Shown here: one piece after another, positions 1 through 20,262 of the stretch | Numbering within the stretch: position 1 is the first letter of the stretch | Layout: every line of letters starts with the position of its first letter | Source of the DNA: Prinia subflava | Taxonomy: Eukaryota > Chordata > Aves > Passeriformes > Cisticolidae | Direction of reading: 5' to 3' | DNA length: 64,000 nt | NCBI RefSeq assembly: GCF_021018805.1 | Contig: NC_086266.1 | Span: forward strand, 7,502,001 to 7,566,000 | The notes under the pieces: generated by a model | What the model was told of the DNA's origin: nothing | Databases searched by the model: none | The model's input: the letters and a program-made list of their open reading frames with translations, nothing else | Position numbers and translations under genes: made by a program

Positions 1-6817
<6,817 letters not shown>

Positions 6818-7690
6818 TCAACTGCACTCATGAGTTTGTCAGGGAGAAGCAGTGATTTAGCAAGATTTTGGCCCTTCTGCAGCTCTCAAAGCCACCCCAT
6901 CTGATTTCAGACCAGAAACTGGGACTGGGGGATAATTCTGAAGAAAGGGGAATAAATGAAGGAGGTGGGGGATGCTTGAAACATGGTCACTGCAGCTCAC
7001 ACTGCAATGGGGAAGAGCTGCCCCAGACACTGTCCCCACTCCCCCCTCCAGGTACCCCCAGACCCTTGGATCTTGCTGTAGGTGCTGGTGGCATTAGGAA
7101 AACAAATCCCCGCCCCAGAGTCACTTTGAATTCAGGGCACCAAATTCCCTGCACACCCTCCCTTTAAAACAGCATCTCAAAGCAGTTCCCCTCCTGAAAT
7201 CTCCAGCCAGCTCCAAAAGCCTGGGACACACTGGGGTGTCAGTTCCCCATCTCTGAGGCTGCCAGAGCTCAGCCCTCTGGACTGCTGCCTCTCCTCTCAC
7301 TCACCCAGGCACTGCCAGCCCCTTCTCCCGTAGCTCATTAGAGCTGCAGCTCCAAAATGCTGTCAGGACCACCCCGGCTGGCCAGGCCTCCCTGCTGGCA
7401 GCCAGAGCGCCCTCACCCTTCCCTGCCTCCGGCTAACGCTTGTTTTCCTCTCCCGAGTTTTTTTTAAGGATTCATGAGCAGATGGTCTTGAAAACACAGC
7501 GCTCTCTCTCCCACTCTCTGAGAGAACAAATGCAGTCACCCTCCACTAATTGGAATGAGCTGGACTTTTTAAAAAGTTAATTAAATCTATTTATTAAAAA
7601 TGGGTGAATTCACCACCACCTGCCCTGTGGGCATCTCGGCGGAGCACCGCAGAAGGAGGCAGGATGGGGATGGCTCCAGCTGAAAGGTAA

Positions 7691-7761
7691 GGAGCAGTTC
7701 TCAGGAGCAGCTCTCAGGAGCAGCTCTCAGGAGCAGCTCTCAGGAGCAGGATTCAGGAGCA
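7691..7761. repeat. 13-bp tandem repeat, about 5 copies
   Basis: Units of ggagcagctctca start at 7691, 7704, 7717, 7730 and 7743; the first and last are slightly altered. Confidence 0.9.
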
Positions 7762-10700
7762 AGACAGAGAAGAGCTTTTTTATTTTTTTCCTTATTGGCT
7801 GTGAACTACTGCAGTTCTGGCTTTGATGCCAAGCTGGAACCAATATCTGGGACGAGAGCATCCCAAAAATCCCAGCGAACAGCTTGTCAAGGTTCAGCCA
7901 GCTATGGGGGGCATCGAGCTAGACACACTCTGCTGGTGCTGCTCACACTTGCAGGTGCCAAGACAGCCAGGAGTCGCCCCCACTGCTGGTTCCAAGGTGA
8001 GGATTTCAAGGTGCTGCTCAGGTGAATGTGTAATTAACCTCTCAGCATTGATTGGGAGTGCCCGCCCGTGTCCCCGGGCCGTGTGATAACAGCAGCTTCA
8101 TGAAGTCACTGCAGCATCAACACTTCCAAATCGCCTTAGCCAGGGCTTTATCCACCTCCCTGCCTCATCCTGTGCCTGTGCTGTCCCAGGGGCTAATGAG
8201 GGGCGACTTCCCAGGCACACAGACGGCACTGCCCAAAGGGATGGGCTGGCATCACCCAGTGCCCCAGCAGGGCCCCACTGCAGCCTGGCCAGAGCCCGGG
8301 GACCCAGGGCTGCTGCCACAGCTCAGGGGGACACGACCCCAGAACAAGAGGCCTCTGGAGAAAATACAGAAGCTCCAAAAATTGTGAGCCTTCCTGGCTA
8401 CACAGGAGCTTACATGAAGAAGATTCCCACAAGCCTATGGACGGGAGCTTTAGGAGAGGGGGCGAGCTTAGGAGAGGCTGCCTGCTAAAAATAGAAAGCC
8501 AGCTTTGTCTTTTACTCCTGTGGTAGCATCTGAAGCCTGAGGACACACAGAGGGCTCTGTAAACACTTCTACTTGATTAGCTGAATCCAAACTGTGTAGT
8601 CCCTGCAAGCAATATAACCCAAAAACATCCAGATCCGAAATGATGGGATTTGTATTGCATTTCTTATGTGGGGAAAACAGTTTCTACATCCAGTCTATAG
8701 GCTAGAAATAGCTGATTTCCCACTTGGGGTGAGCAAATTGGGAAACAGAGGTTGCAGAGTTTGGGACTGGCACGTGGCTGGCCCAGAGCAGCGTGTCCAT
8801 GGTCCTGCCCTGCTCCTCCAGCCTGGGCTGCTGTGCCAACTCCCACTGCAGAGCCTCAGGGCAGAACCTCTGAACCTCCAAAGGCTTTTCTCGTCCTGAC
8901 ACTGTTATAACTCTCTGAAGAGCACAAATTATCCTCTCCTGGTCCCCACTGAGGGCTCAGGGGGCAGTTGCAGGGTGGGGGGCAAAGAGGGACATTGGAT
9001 TTTGAGCTCCATGGCCACCACAGCTCCCCCAGCACGCCTCGACCCCTGCTCCAGGCAGACTTCCCCAAATGCCTGTCCCAGTCCCACGCCTCCAAATCTG
9101 TACAGAACCAGGAAAAAAATTTCCTTTTTCTTCTCCAGTTTTTTTCCAACTCCCACAGAGGCTGGATCATCTGTATCCTTCTAAGTTAAGACAAACCCTG
9201 CTGAAAAAGGAAGAAGCTGAACTTTTAGTTGCTTTGAACTAAACTGGCAGACGTTCAGGAGAGCACAGCAGCAGAGTGGCCAAGAGAAGCCCCTGACTCC
9301 TGACACCTTTTCCAGCCTGAATTTTGTCCCATAAGCCTCCAAAAAAAACCCTCAGCCCTCCCCAGAGGCATCCAGGGTTTTCAGTGCACATCCTGCAGCA
9401 CCCAGAGGAAAAGCTGACTGCTCTCCTCCTCACAGCCCCAGCCTCCGTGTGCAGTAATGGGAGCAGAAGGTCACCCAGATCTGGCTGGGTGTCAGCTCCC
9501 TCGAGCCCTGCAGTGACACACTGAGTCCCCAGGCCACTCCTGGCTGTGACAGCACAGGGTCAGCTCTGCTGCTGCTGTCTGCAAGGATGTGGATCCCAGC
9601 TCCAGTGCTGCTGCAGTGACCACCAGGCTCTGGAAAGGGCAGCTGGGAGGAACCAGAGGGGTTTTAGGGTGTCATGAAATAAATGATGTGGGGAGCACCA
9701 GGGGATCAGTGCAGGGCTGGCACTGAGAGCTGCTCCCCTCCCCTGGGCTCAGGAACACTCAGAGCCCACCCCAGCTGCCCCCTGCCCCCAGCCCACCCCG
9801 GCACAGCCCTCTGCTGTCCCTGCCGGGCACCAGGAGGGGATTTTGTGCCCTTTGAGCCAGCAGGGCTCTCTCGTGCCTGACACCGCTGTTCTGCAATTAG
9901 AGACTGACAGGCTGATTAGCACCCGGGGCTACACTGAGATCACAAAAAGGAACGCCACAGAAATGTTGTCTTCTTCAACAGGCTCGGGTTTGATACCTTC
10001 TGTTGCTGGGGGGAGGAAAAAAAGGAAGAAGGAGAAAAAAGAAGGCTCCATTTCAGTCCCTGCCGTGGTTTTTTTCCCAGGAGGATTTCTCAGCAGGCTG
10101 TCCTCACTTTGGTGCTTACAGGCAGCTTCCTTTCGTGGCACTCTTGGATTCAGTAATGCAGAATCAGGCTGAGGCCAGTGATTAGAGATTACATAATTAA
10201 GGGCAGCAAGTCTTGATTTAAAGGACCCATAAATAACGGAAATAAGAGGAAATTTAAAAGGACAATGCTCATTAAATTTCTCAAATATATGTATTTCCTC
10301 CTTCATGGAAATTTAATACTCTTGGAAGCTGCCATAGTGGTACCCCGTGGGAATCTTTGGTAGAAATATCTAAATATCTACACAAACCAAAGTAATCTGT
10401 TTAAATAGCAAGTTCAATCTGATGGGCAAGGCTCTGTCCTGTGCCAAACATCCTCCTGTTGGATCAGAGACCTCCAGAGATCTCCTCCCAGGAAATGAGA
10501 GCCACAAAACCTCCCTCCTGTAAGGAACAAACTGGGCTGAAAGGAAGGAAAGTGTTGCTGGAGGGCTGGAGAGGGAGCCTGAACTGCTGCAGCGATTTCT
10601 GCTTCATTTTGTTTTGATGTGGTTCAAGAGCTGTGTGAAAAGGCATAAAATTGAGCAATTCCAGGTGTGCTGAAGCACAGACCTGTTTTCCACCTCCACA

Positions 10701-10805
10701 TCATCCGTACAGGGCACTTGGGGAGGCTGTGCTGAGTCCTGCCCATGGGAACAGAACCCAGATCCTGCCCAGGAGCAGAGCCCAGCGAGCTGGGCACGCT
10801 GGCAC

Positions 10806-10852
10806 GGTGGCACAGGTGGCACAGGTGGCACAGGTGGCACAGGTGGCACAGG
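10806..10852. repeat. 9-bp tandem repeat, 5 copies
   Basis: The unit ggtggcaca is repeated five times without change, followed by gg. Open frames across it (RWH or QVA repeats) are incidental. Confidence 0.93.
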
Positions 10853-13800
10853 GTTCCACGGGCTCACAGGATCCATGAGGGGCAGGAGAGAGGGACCAGG
10901 AACAGAGGGGAAGGCAGGGATGTGCCTCTGAGCAGTGTAAATCCAGCCCTGCCCACGCTGGGGCTGGCAGGGACTCAGGAATGATGCTGAGCTTTGTGGA
11001 AATCTCTTTTAATCCTGCTCTGTGGTGGGGGGAGCTATTCCCACCCAGCTTTGAGGGCTGGAGCTCCCTCAGAGGGCAAGAGCAGGGAAGGGAGAGAGCA
11101 GCACAGGCTGCCCAGGATGGGCTCTGGCTGCCCCCTCTGGGGCCAGCTCTGTGTGCTGGTTTGCTCTGCTGCCTCTGAATGTCCCTGGTTTGATCTGAGG
11201 GCGTTCCACTCCCAGCAAGGGGACGATGGAATGGAGCTGGAACATCAGGGAACACTTCAGAACTGAACGGCACTGAAAGGGCTCGGTGGGAGGTGGTGGA
11301 AGCCCCAAACACTGAGGCAATACCAGCTCAAAGCACAACAGGCCCTGATGTGGGCAGCACCTCTCTGGCTCCGTTTATACGCAGGGAATTCAGGTTACAA
11401 AATACAGAAATGAGTCACAGGTGGCAACAGACCAAGGCAGGCTCCTCGGTCAAACCCACACTGCCACGAATTCCACAGGCACTCATCTCACAGAGACTGG
11501 GATTATTCCTCATTTACAGCAGCCAGTGAAGGCAGAATCTTCCCTTAACATTCTGCTCAGTCATTACTTGTCTCAAGATGCCAAAGCTGCCAATAATTCC
11601 TTAAGACTTCAGGCCTGGCTGTCCCTCATGCCAGGCCACCCTTTCCTGATCCCACTGGCAATTTAAATAATCAGATCCTGCTTGCAAAATTTCTTGGGGA
11701 AAACCTCTGGCTTTGGTTAACTCAAGGATATTTGCAGTTTTCAAATACTCACCCTGAAATTCACCACCATGGGACCATGCATGGGATAAATTTTTATCCC
11801 TTGGAGAGATAAAAATGATTCCTATAACATGGGATTCAGTAAAACCCCTCTGCTTAAAACAGCTTGGACACACCTTTACTTTTCCTATTTGTTTTAGGAT
11901 CAGCATTCCCAACAACACCTCCCCTTGCAAGAAAATGTACACACATTTTATAGATGAGAACATTTCAAATATTCCCTAAGTGTTTTTTGCTTGGTTGGGA
12001 ACTTTTCCTTCTTCTTTAAAAAAATCTTTTTCCACCATCTCCTCACAAAACATGGGTAAATTTAGAAACAAAAAAAATGCAACTTCAGAGCAGGGAATCA
12101 GCATCATCAGTCTCAAGATGCTGAGGAAAAACAGACATTCCTCCAAATGAAATATTTCCACGTGCTGAAACATTCAGCCACTGAAATCATTCAGGAAGTG
12201 CCAACGTGGTGGGAATTAGGGATTAGCTCTGGTTTGTGCCCTGCCTGGATTTCTAGTGGAAAAAGACTGAAACAGTCATTTTTTACACCTGGCTCCTGTT
12301 CTCTTGTGGTAAGTGCTGCTTTCAGGGGGTCTCAGGAGTTCTCTGGGGTCACTGGGATGGACAGAACAGGTCCAGAAAGGTCTGACTGGAGCAGGAGCAG
12401 GGCCAGGAAAGCTGGAAATTACAGCTGTGGGTCCCTGTCCCTGCTCAGGGAACCTCCCACAGACTGGACAGGCCTTGTAGCAGCACAGCAGGGACAGCAA
12501 ACACCAACTGGGAGCTGTGGTCTTCTCAAAGCAGAAATGTGCCTTCCCCACAGCCTGGAGAGGCTGGGGACACACCAGGAGGTCCCTCCTGTACCCCAAA
12601 ACTGCACAGGACACAAAGCTCTGAGGCCTCAGGGGGGCTGGGTGAGAAGCCAATGCCACTGCTCCACGTCCTGGGGACACTCCTGCAGCCTCCAAGTGGG
12701 ATTTGGGGTCTGCAGAGCCTAAGGAACACCTGCACACATCTCAGCACATCCAAGCACTTCCCAGAGATCCAATCTTTTCATTTCTCCCACTCTCTTCCTG
12801 CATTACACTGTGGCTCACTTCTGGGTATTTTGGGTTTCTGTGCATCCTTCTGGCTGTTCCATGGACAGCTGTGGAGTGGGGGCTGGATCTGATGATTCAG
12901 AACTGCTTTAGAGGAAAGAATCAAGCACTGAAATCCTCTGCTGGGCCCAGCTCTCATCCTCTGCTTTCTCATCAGAACTCTGTGACTCTTCTTGATCCAA
13001 AATCCAGAATAAACAGGGCAAGGGGAGCGTTTTCCTTTGACCAGGGGCTGTGTTCCCGTGGGTTTCTGAGTGTACCAACAGCAGGCTTTGCTATGCTATG
13101 AGAAGCTGAAGGACGTTGCTGCAATAATGTGCTCAAAATCTGGAATAGCTGAAAAAAGCCTGGAAGAATAATTTGGCAAGTTCCTGAGGATAGGATGGAG
13201 ATAAAGAATGGGTACTGCTAAGCAGAAATGGATTATCAAGGATAGGGCTCAATAAAAATGAATTATCAACTGAGCTAATGGAAGAGAAAAAGGAACTGCT
13301 ATTCCACAGATCCTGCGTGGAGGTCACCTTGGCTTCCCTCTCTCACATGAATATTCACTGGCTTGGAATGGATCTGTCCTTAGCTGAGATTTATTTACAG
13401 CCAGGGTCTCAGAGCTGCTCACAAATGAGCCCCATTAGCTCATCCCATGGCACACTCCAGGGCTGAGCACGGAGCTGATGGTCCTGTGCCTCCTGCAGAG
13501 CAGTTTCCTCCTTCTGGAAATGAGTCTGGTGGCAGTGAGAGATGTTCCTGAGCAGTAGAACAATCACACACATCCTCTGTGCTCTCTGCTCTCCCAGCCA
13601 GCCACAATCCCAGCCCTGATTGCTGCATTTATGTGTTTTATTGTGTGTTTTATCACCAGACCCAGGGTTAAACCCAACCTCCATCACAGCAATGAAACTA
13701 ATTCAGCCAAGGAGGACACAGGTGATTCACCTGTATTTCTCTCCCTCTCCTCCCAGCCCTCACAGATTTTAGCCAGAAATAAAATAATTAAGGGATTAAC

Positions 13801-14577
13801 GCCTCTTTCTCATACACTCATTTACACAGTATGATCCCAATGACTGGAATGTGCAGTTATTTCAGACTTCACAAGTGAGGAAGCAGAAAGGCTGCTCCAT
13901 CACTCTGATTATCTCCTTGCTGAACACATGGGCTGATGACAACAGCGAGAGGATTTACAAAACCGTTTGTCCTCAATCTGCTGCAAAACCCTATTTATGG
14001 ATTACTTCCATACAATGATTTTAAAAAATCAGGGACAAAAAGAAAGGGAGGACATAATTTTAGTATGGCTTTTCTTCCAAACACATGGCACAAATGTAGA
14101 GACTGAAGGCCTGCTGGTGAGGAATCCTTCTGCTGACTCTGCCTTCCCTGTGCCTCTCAGCTCCTTAATTACACCATCACTACACACAGGGCTGGTTCAG
14201 AAATATCTTTAAGTGGGATGTCATTTATAAAATGCAAATTGCATCTCTAACTCCAGTTTAACAGTTTGGCTTCCAGTCATGAAACAACCACCAGAAGGAT
14301 TTTCTTCATTTTCTTAACGTCCTTCCCTCCTTCCTCCCCAGTGGCACAGCACAGAGGCAGAGTGCACTCAGAGTTTGCTCCAGCTCTCACCTCCTACCAG
14401 CACGGCAATCACAAAAGTCACTGCAGGTTGCTGGTGATGAAATTGGAACTGGACCCTGGATTTTCCTTAGGGCACCATTAATGTTCAAATACCACCCTGA
14501 AGTCACGACAGTGCCTTCCCCACCCCAGCCTGAATCCCAAACTGTGGGAAATGAACTACAGGGAACAAGATGACTCA

Positions 14578-14853
<276 letters not shown>

Positions 14854-14876
14854 TCAGTGCTCTGATGGGATTTTTC

Positions 14877-15178
14877 TGTAGCCCTCATTTCGTGTCTGAG
14901 ATGTTTTGGTTTGTGATATTTCTTTCCCAGGTGAGTTGCTGGACACAAAAGAAATGTTTTGCTAACTGTATCTATGTTATTCCTTCTTTTTAGAAGAAGG
15001 ACTTCTTGATGGCCCTCTGGCTTGACCAATGTGGTTGAAGAGGTGTTAACTTTGCCCATCCAATCATATTGGTCTCTGTAAACATTATATAAACAAATCA
15101 CATTTTGAATAAACCTCTTTTCTAGCCTTCTGAGAATTCACGGGGTCTGTGTGGTTCATTTTGTGTCCTACAGCAACA
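14877..15178 (+). mobile_element. Solo LTR of an endogenous retrovirus (ERVK-like by target-site length)
   Basis: The 302-bp element starts TGTAGCCC and ends CAGCAACA, so it has TGT...ACA termini. It is flanked on both sides by the same 6-bp direct repeat, tttttc (14871-14876 and 15179-15184). Inside are CCAAT motifs at 15026 and 15060, a TATA-like tatataa at 15086-15092 and an AATAAA signal at 15108-15113, in the order expected for U3-R-U5 on the plus strand. There is no internal retroviral sequence beside it, so it is a solo LTR left by recombination. It lies antisense to ARHGEF9, 118 bp from the exon at 14758. The family name was not determined. Confidence 0.8.
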
Positions 15179-16099
15179 TTTTTCCATCTGGATTGTCACA
15201 ACAGAGCAGCTCAATGGACACTGGAATTGGGAGCCCAGCCTGGCCTCTACCAACCCACTGTGAGCCCTTCACAGCCCCAAGGTGCTGAGCTGGAGAGCGT
15301 TCTGCAGACAGGCTGAACACTGACACAGCCTCTGTCTTTGGGCCCACATTCTTCTGGTTTTAAAATGAACATTTAGAGAAGGGTTCATCTAGACAAAGAC
15401 CAGAGCAGCTTCCAAGCCACTCCCAGAGCAGTCACCCCATGGAATTCACTCTCACTGCAGATTTCAGGTCAGCAAATCAGGCAACTCTTTTTTTTTATTT
15501 CCCCTGCACGGCCCTGTGAGTGCAGTAACACAGAGTGAGAACAGGCTCCTGCCAGGGCCACTGAGGATGATGATCAGTCTTTTCAAAAACTGATGCTGAA
15601 ATCAATGCCATCGATTCCTGCCCTGTGCCTGCTTTTCCATTCCAAGGAGCTGTAATGTGCATTTCCACTGGGCAGACAGGCAAGGCCAGCTGCCACACCA
15701 CCACCACAACGTGTTATTAACTTAGGGCTGCTATTGATTGCTGACTAATGAGAAAAACTGCCATCTTGGGCAGCTGCAGGGGGAATGGCTTTATTGATTA
15801 TTGCTAAGGATTGTGCTGGTGACAGCTAAAAGAGGGGTGAGTGCTGGGAATCAGATCCCCTCTCCATGTGTTCTCAACAGGATAAATACTAAGAAACAAA
15901 CACACTGGGATATACAAAAAGTATTATTTGCTCTTCTGGCATCCTTGCTCGGATGAAACCTTGAGCTGAGTTTTCGTTTTTTCTTTAATTCTTATGTCAA
16001 AATTCTGGGTGTGGTTAAAAATAATCCCACAAATTCCAGGACAGCAGGACTGGGCCTTCAGCAAAATAAAGGAAAAAAGGTGATGGGCTGCCTGATACA

Positions 16100-16235
16100 T
16101 CCATCACAGAGAGGTGTGGGTGGGAAGGGACCTCAAAACCCACCCAGCTCCACACCCTGCCATGGCAGGGACACCTTCCCCTGTCCCAGGCTGCTCCAAG
16201 CCCCATCCTTGGGCACTGGCAGGGATGGAAGGGAT
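16100..16235 (-). mobile_element. CR1 LINE 3'-end fragment
   Basis: This has the reverse-complement CR1 3' UTR pattern: tgggaagggacctcaaaacc, a run ending caccctgccatggcagggac, then accttcccctgtcccaggct and gctccaagccccatccttgg. Compared with the copies at 32 kb and 57 kb it is more diverged. Confidence 0.75.
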
Positions 16236-18578
16236 TGAGCTACACAGTGAAGAACTTCTTGTGCTTCCCTTTGTGTGAAGGGAGCATTGGCTGTGCAGGG
16301 CAGGAAAGGAGCCGTGTCAAGGGGACATCAGGGTGGTCTGGGGAACATCCAGGAGTTCTTTAGGGGAACAGGGAAGTCCCTGTGGCCAGGAAGGCTCTGC
16401 AGAGGCAGGGAGAGGTGCAGGTTCACAGCCAGTCACTCCTGATCTCCCAGCAGTGCTGCTCATGCTCAGGAGGGAGGGCACTCCCTGGCAGAGTCTCCTC
16501 AGAATGTGTTCCTGCACTCCCAGAGCTCCCTTCTGCTCTCGAATGCTCAGGATTCCAGCAAGCTGCACTTACCACCTTCCTATATTTAATTCATATTAAG
16601 CTGGAGTAGATTTTTAAGAGGTGAGCAGATGTGGCTTTGTAAAAAATTCAAATGAACCAGGCTGCAAACAGGCAGCAGTTGGAGGGAGGCAGGCTCTGAG
16701 CTCCCCCCATCCTGCCTCCATGCAGAGTGGGATGGTGCCAGCCTTTTATCTTGGGAATGCTAATTCCCTAATTCCAGTGAGAAAACCCCAGCAGTGTTTT
16801 CCTGCCACACTGTAATGAAGAAAAGACTCGGGACTGAACTTTTTGGGCTCCCAGCCCATGTCTGTGGCAGAGCTGGCAAAAACTTAGAAGAAAAAAAAAA
16901 CAGAAGCAGAGCATTTGGCCATGAGGCAATAACAGGATCCCATTAACCATGAGATGAAGGTAAATAAATGGTTTGTCAATTCTGTTGGGGCTGCAGTGGC
17001 CACTTCCCAGTGCTCCATCAGAATCCAAGTCCAGATCCTTGCCAAGCATCACACTGCTATCCCTGGGGAGTGTGGTCTGGATTCTGATTTCAGCACTGTC
17101 CTGACCTGGTGCAGGGAAAATCCACAGCTCTGCAGGTGTGGAGGGAGCGACAAGGAAGGAAGAAACCAAAAATAGGATCATGTTCCTCTATCAGATGAAG
17201 CTCACATCCCTGCTTGCCCTGTGTTTTTCCATGTTTTGCCTCACCAGGGCTGGGGTGTGGCACTGGCTGTGTGCAGCCACAGGTTTCCTCCCCGTGCTGT
17301 TACAGCTTCAGGGCTCACCCCTCCTAATGCAAGGTGAGCAAACCTCCCCCTGCCTTCCTTCCCAGAGCACGGGGAAACAAGAGAAACAGAGTGTCCATGG
17401 CAATCCAGTGACACAGAGCTCTCAGCTGAGTCACCCAAATGCTCTGAACCACAGGAGAGCTCCCAGGGCTCCTCAGAACATGGCTCTGTGGGATTACTTA
17501 ACAACATGGTGAGTTTAAAACACCCCAAAGGGAACAGGAATGTGCTCCCAAAATAACCCAACCCTGGTGTTATCACGCTGGCCACATCCCCTTTGCTGTG
17601 GCTCCAAAATAACTCAGGGTCATTTTAAACACCCTCCTGTTGGGAAGCCACATCTGAGCTCTCAGGCTGTGCTGTGGGTCCTCACGTGGCTGCTGAGGGG
17701 AAAAGCCACAACCTGTGGGATCCCAGAGCTGCTTTCTCATTCCCTGAAGTTCCCATGAGTCCATTCCAAGTTTGATTTGGTCTTTGGAAAAGCAGGAATT
17801 GGATCTGCAGCCAAAGGCTTGTCCAAATTGGTGATTTGGGGCATTTGGCTACCCTGAATCACTCAGACTTGTGGGTCAGCTTGAAGCAAATCAATGCATT
17901 TCTGCTCACATCAATCACACTTTGCTCTTCTAGAGCTGGGCTTGGGAAAAACAAGCCATCAAACACCAGCAGCATTTTCTGAAACATCTCTGGTCTTTTC
18001 TGTTCTCACTTGCTTTCAAATGGGTTTTGGAAAAGGAAAGAAAATTGGCAGGGCAGGAGCAAATCTGCTCTTACAGAGCCTGATTTTTCTTTCACCTTAT
18101 TTTCCCAGGAGTAAATCCCAGGTGGTATCACAGGCATTGCTCCTGATTCACACTGTCAGGCAGCCAGGCTGATTGTCCTCAGCAGCAGCAAAAGAGATCC
18201 TGGAAATTTTGGGAAGCAATCAAACTGTAGGTGCTCCTCTAAACCTAAACCCTGTGGCAAAACCAGAGATGGGACTGGGCTGAAAAGCTGAACAGGTTTG
18301 GAGTTCTGCCCTCTCTCCCCAGCTGCAGATCCTGGCCCTGTACCTGCTGTGTGCCCACAGGAGCAGGGAAGGAGCCTCTCAGACCACTGAATGCTGTTCA
18401 GTAATTTTTCCAGTTAACTGGTAGCATCAGAAAGTACATCCAAGGGTAATTAGTTCACATGTCTGATTAGAGCAGAGCTGAGTGTGTCTGCATCGAGAAT
18501 TGCTGCTTTGAGAAGACTGAACTGTCTGCTGACCCTTTGTCCTGCTCCATTTATCCAGGATGTCACAGGGACAAGAGC

Positions 18579-18988
18579 TGGACAGAAAACCCCAACCCCT
18601 GGGTGGGAAGGAGCAGTGGACAGAAAACCCTGACCCCTGTTGGGAAGAAAAATGGACAGAAAGCCCTAAGCCCTGGTGGGAAGGAGCAGTGGACAGAAAA
18701 CCTCAACCCTTTTTGTGGGAAAGAGCCCTGGACAGAAAAACCAAGCCCTGGAGGGGGAAGGAGCACTGGACAGAAAGCCCCAAGCCCTGGCAGAGAAGGA
18801 GAAGTGGACAGAAAACCCCAACCCCTGTTGGGGAGAAGCAGTGGACAGAAAACCTCAAGCCCTCTGGGGGAAGCAGCACTGAACAGAAAAGCCCAGGCCC
18901 TTTGGGGAAGCAGCCCTGGACAGAAAGGCCCCAGCCCTGGTGGGAAGGAGCCCTGGACAGAAAGGCCCCAGCCCTGGTGGGCAGCAGC
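18579..18988. repeat. Minisatellite, about 11 copies of a 36-39 bp unit
   Basis: Each unit starts with tggacagaaa and continues with a C-rich core and ggtgggaaggagcag; the starts are spaced 36-39 bp apart. The array ends 22 bp from the 5' splice donor of the 19244-19012 exon (donor at 19011-19010). On the transcribed minus strand the units carry repeated ccagggctgggg-type G-runs. The open frames across it come only from the repeat. Confidence 0.92.
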
Positions 18989-19010
18989 CCTGCCCCCGTG
19001 CCTGCTGTCA

Positions 19011-19271
<261 letters not shown>

Positions 19272-19326
19272 TCAGGCACAGAGCCAGCTGATCAATGCCA
19301 CACCAGCGCTGGGAAGGGCAGGGTTC

Positions 19327-19565
19327 GATGGGATCACAGAATCATTCAGGTTGGAATGGATCTATGAGATCACAGAGTCCAACCCAGCAATGCCAAATCC
19401 CTAAGTGCCACGAGCACTTGTGGCACCCCTAGGGATGGAAACTCAACTGCTTCCCCTGGCAGATGGTTTCAATGCTTGCCAACCCTTTCAGTGAAGAAAT
19501 TTTTCCTAACATCTAGTCTAAATCTCCCCTGGAACAATTTGACGTTATTTCCTATTGTTCTATCT
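19327..19565 (-). mobile_element. CR1 LINE fragment
   Basis: Reverse-oriented CR1 begins at ggatcacagaatcattcagg, with ttggaatggatctatgagat and tttttcctaacatctagtct further on, ending in ttatttcctattgttctat. It lies 82 bp beyond the acceptor side of the 19244-19012 exon and runs into an AT-rich block. Confidence 0.75.
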
Positions 19566-20069
19566 GGTAGACTAGTAACAAATTCTGATACTAATATACT
19601 CTTTGCTTGATAGAGAAAAGACTGATTATGATACTAAAACTCATTTTTGAACAACAAAAAATTACAGAACATTGGTAGACATGTAACTGTCGGTATACAT
19701 GTATATTCCTGCATGTTTATCTTAAATGCAAAATACCACCATTTTGTGTGGCCATCAAATATTTCACTTTAGGAGTAAATCAACATGTACTGCAAGTGAA
19801 ATGGGACAGCTGTACACATTCATATTTCTATGCAGTGCTATAAATTGTTAGACTATTATTATTGGCTCATATGACTAAACTTTCCGTGAAATTTGGAGAA
19901 AGTCTTTTAATCTATCTTGTGCTTTCTTTCCCAAATTCAAGATAAGGTTTAATCTTTATCAGTCCAAAATCTAATCTTTCCTTTCAAGGCTGTCCAAGAA
20001 CTTTCACATGTAAGGTCAGAGGACAATCTCATTAGCGGCTTGCAGAATTTCAAGTTTCACAATATTGGG

Positions 20070-20262
20070 ATATTGGGAGAAATTCCCCCTGGGAGGGTGG
20101 GGAGGCCCTGGGATGGAATTCCCAGAGAAGCTGTGGCTGCCCCAGCCCTGGAGTGTTCAAGGATGTGCTTGGAGCATCCTGGACTATGAAGGTGTCCTGC
20201 CCACAGCAGAGCCTGGAATAAAATGATCTTCCCAACCCTTCCAACCCAAACCAGCGTGGATT
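20070..20262 (+). mobile_element. CR1 LINE 3'-end fragment
   Basis: The forward CR1 3' UTR signature is present: ggagggtggggaggccctgg, cagagaagctgtggctgccc, gtgttcaaggatgtgcttgg and ccaacccttccaacccaaac. It is oriented opposite to the fragment at 19327-19565. Confidence 0.75.
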
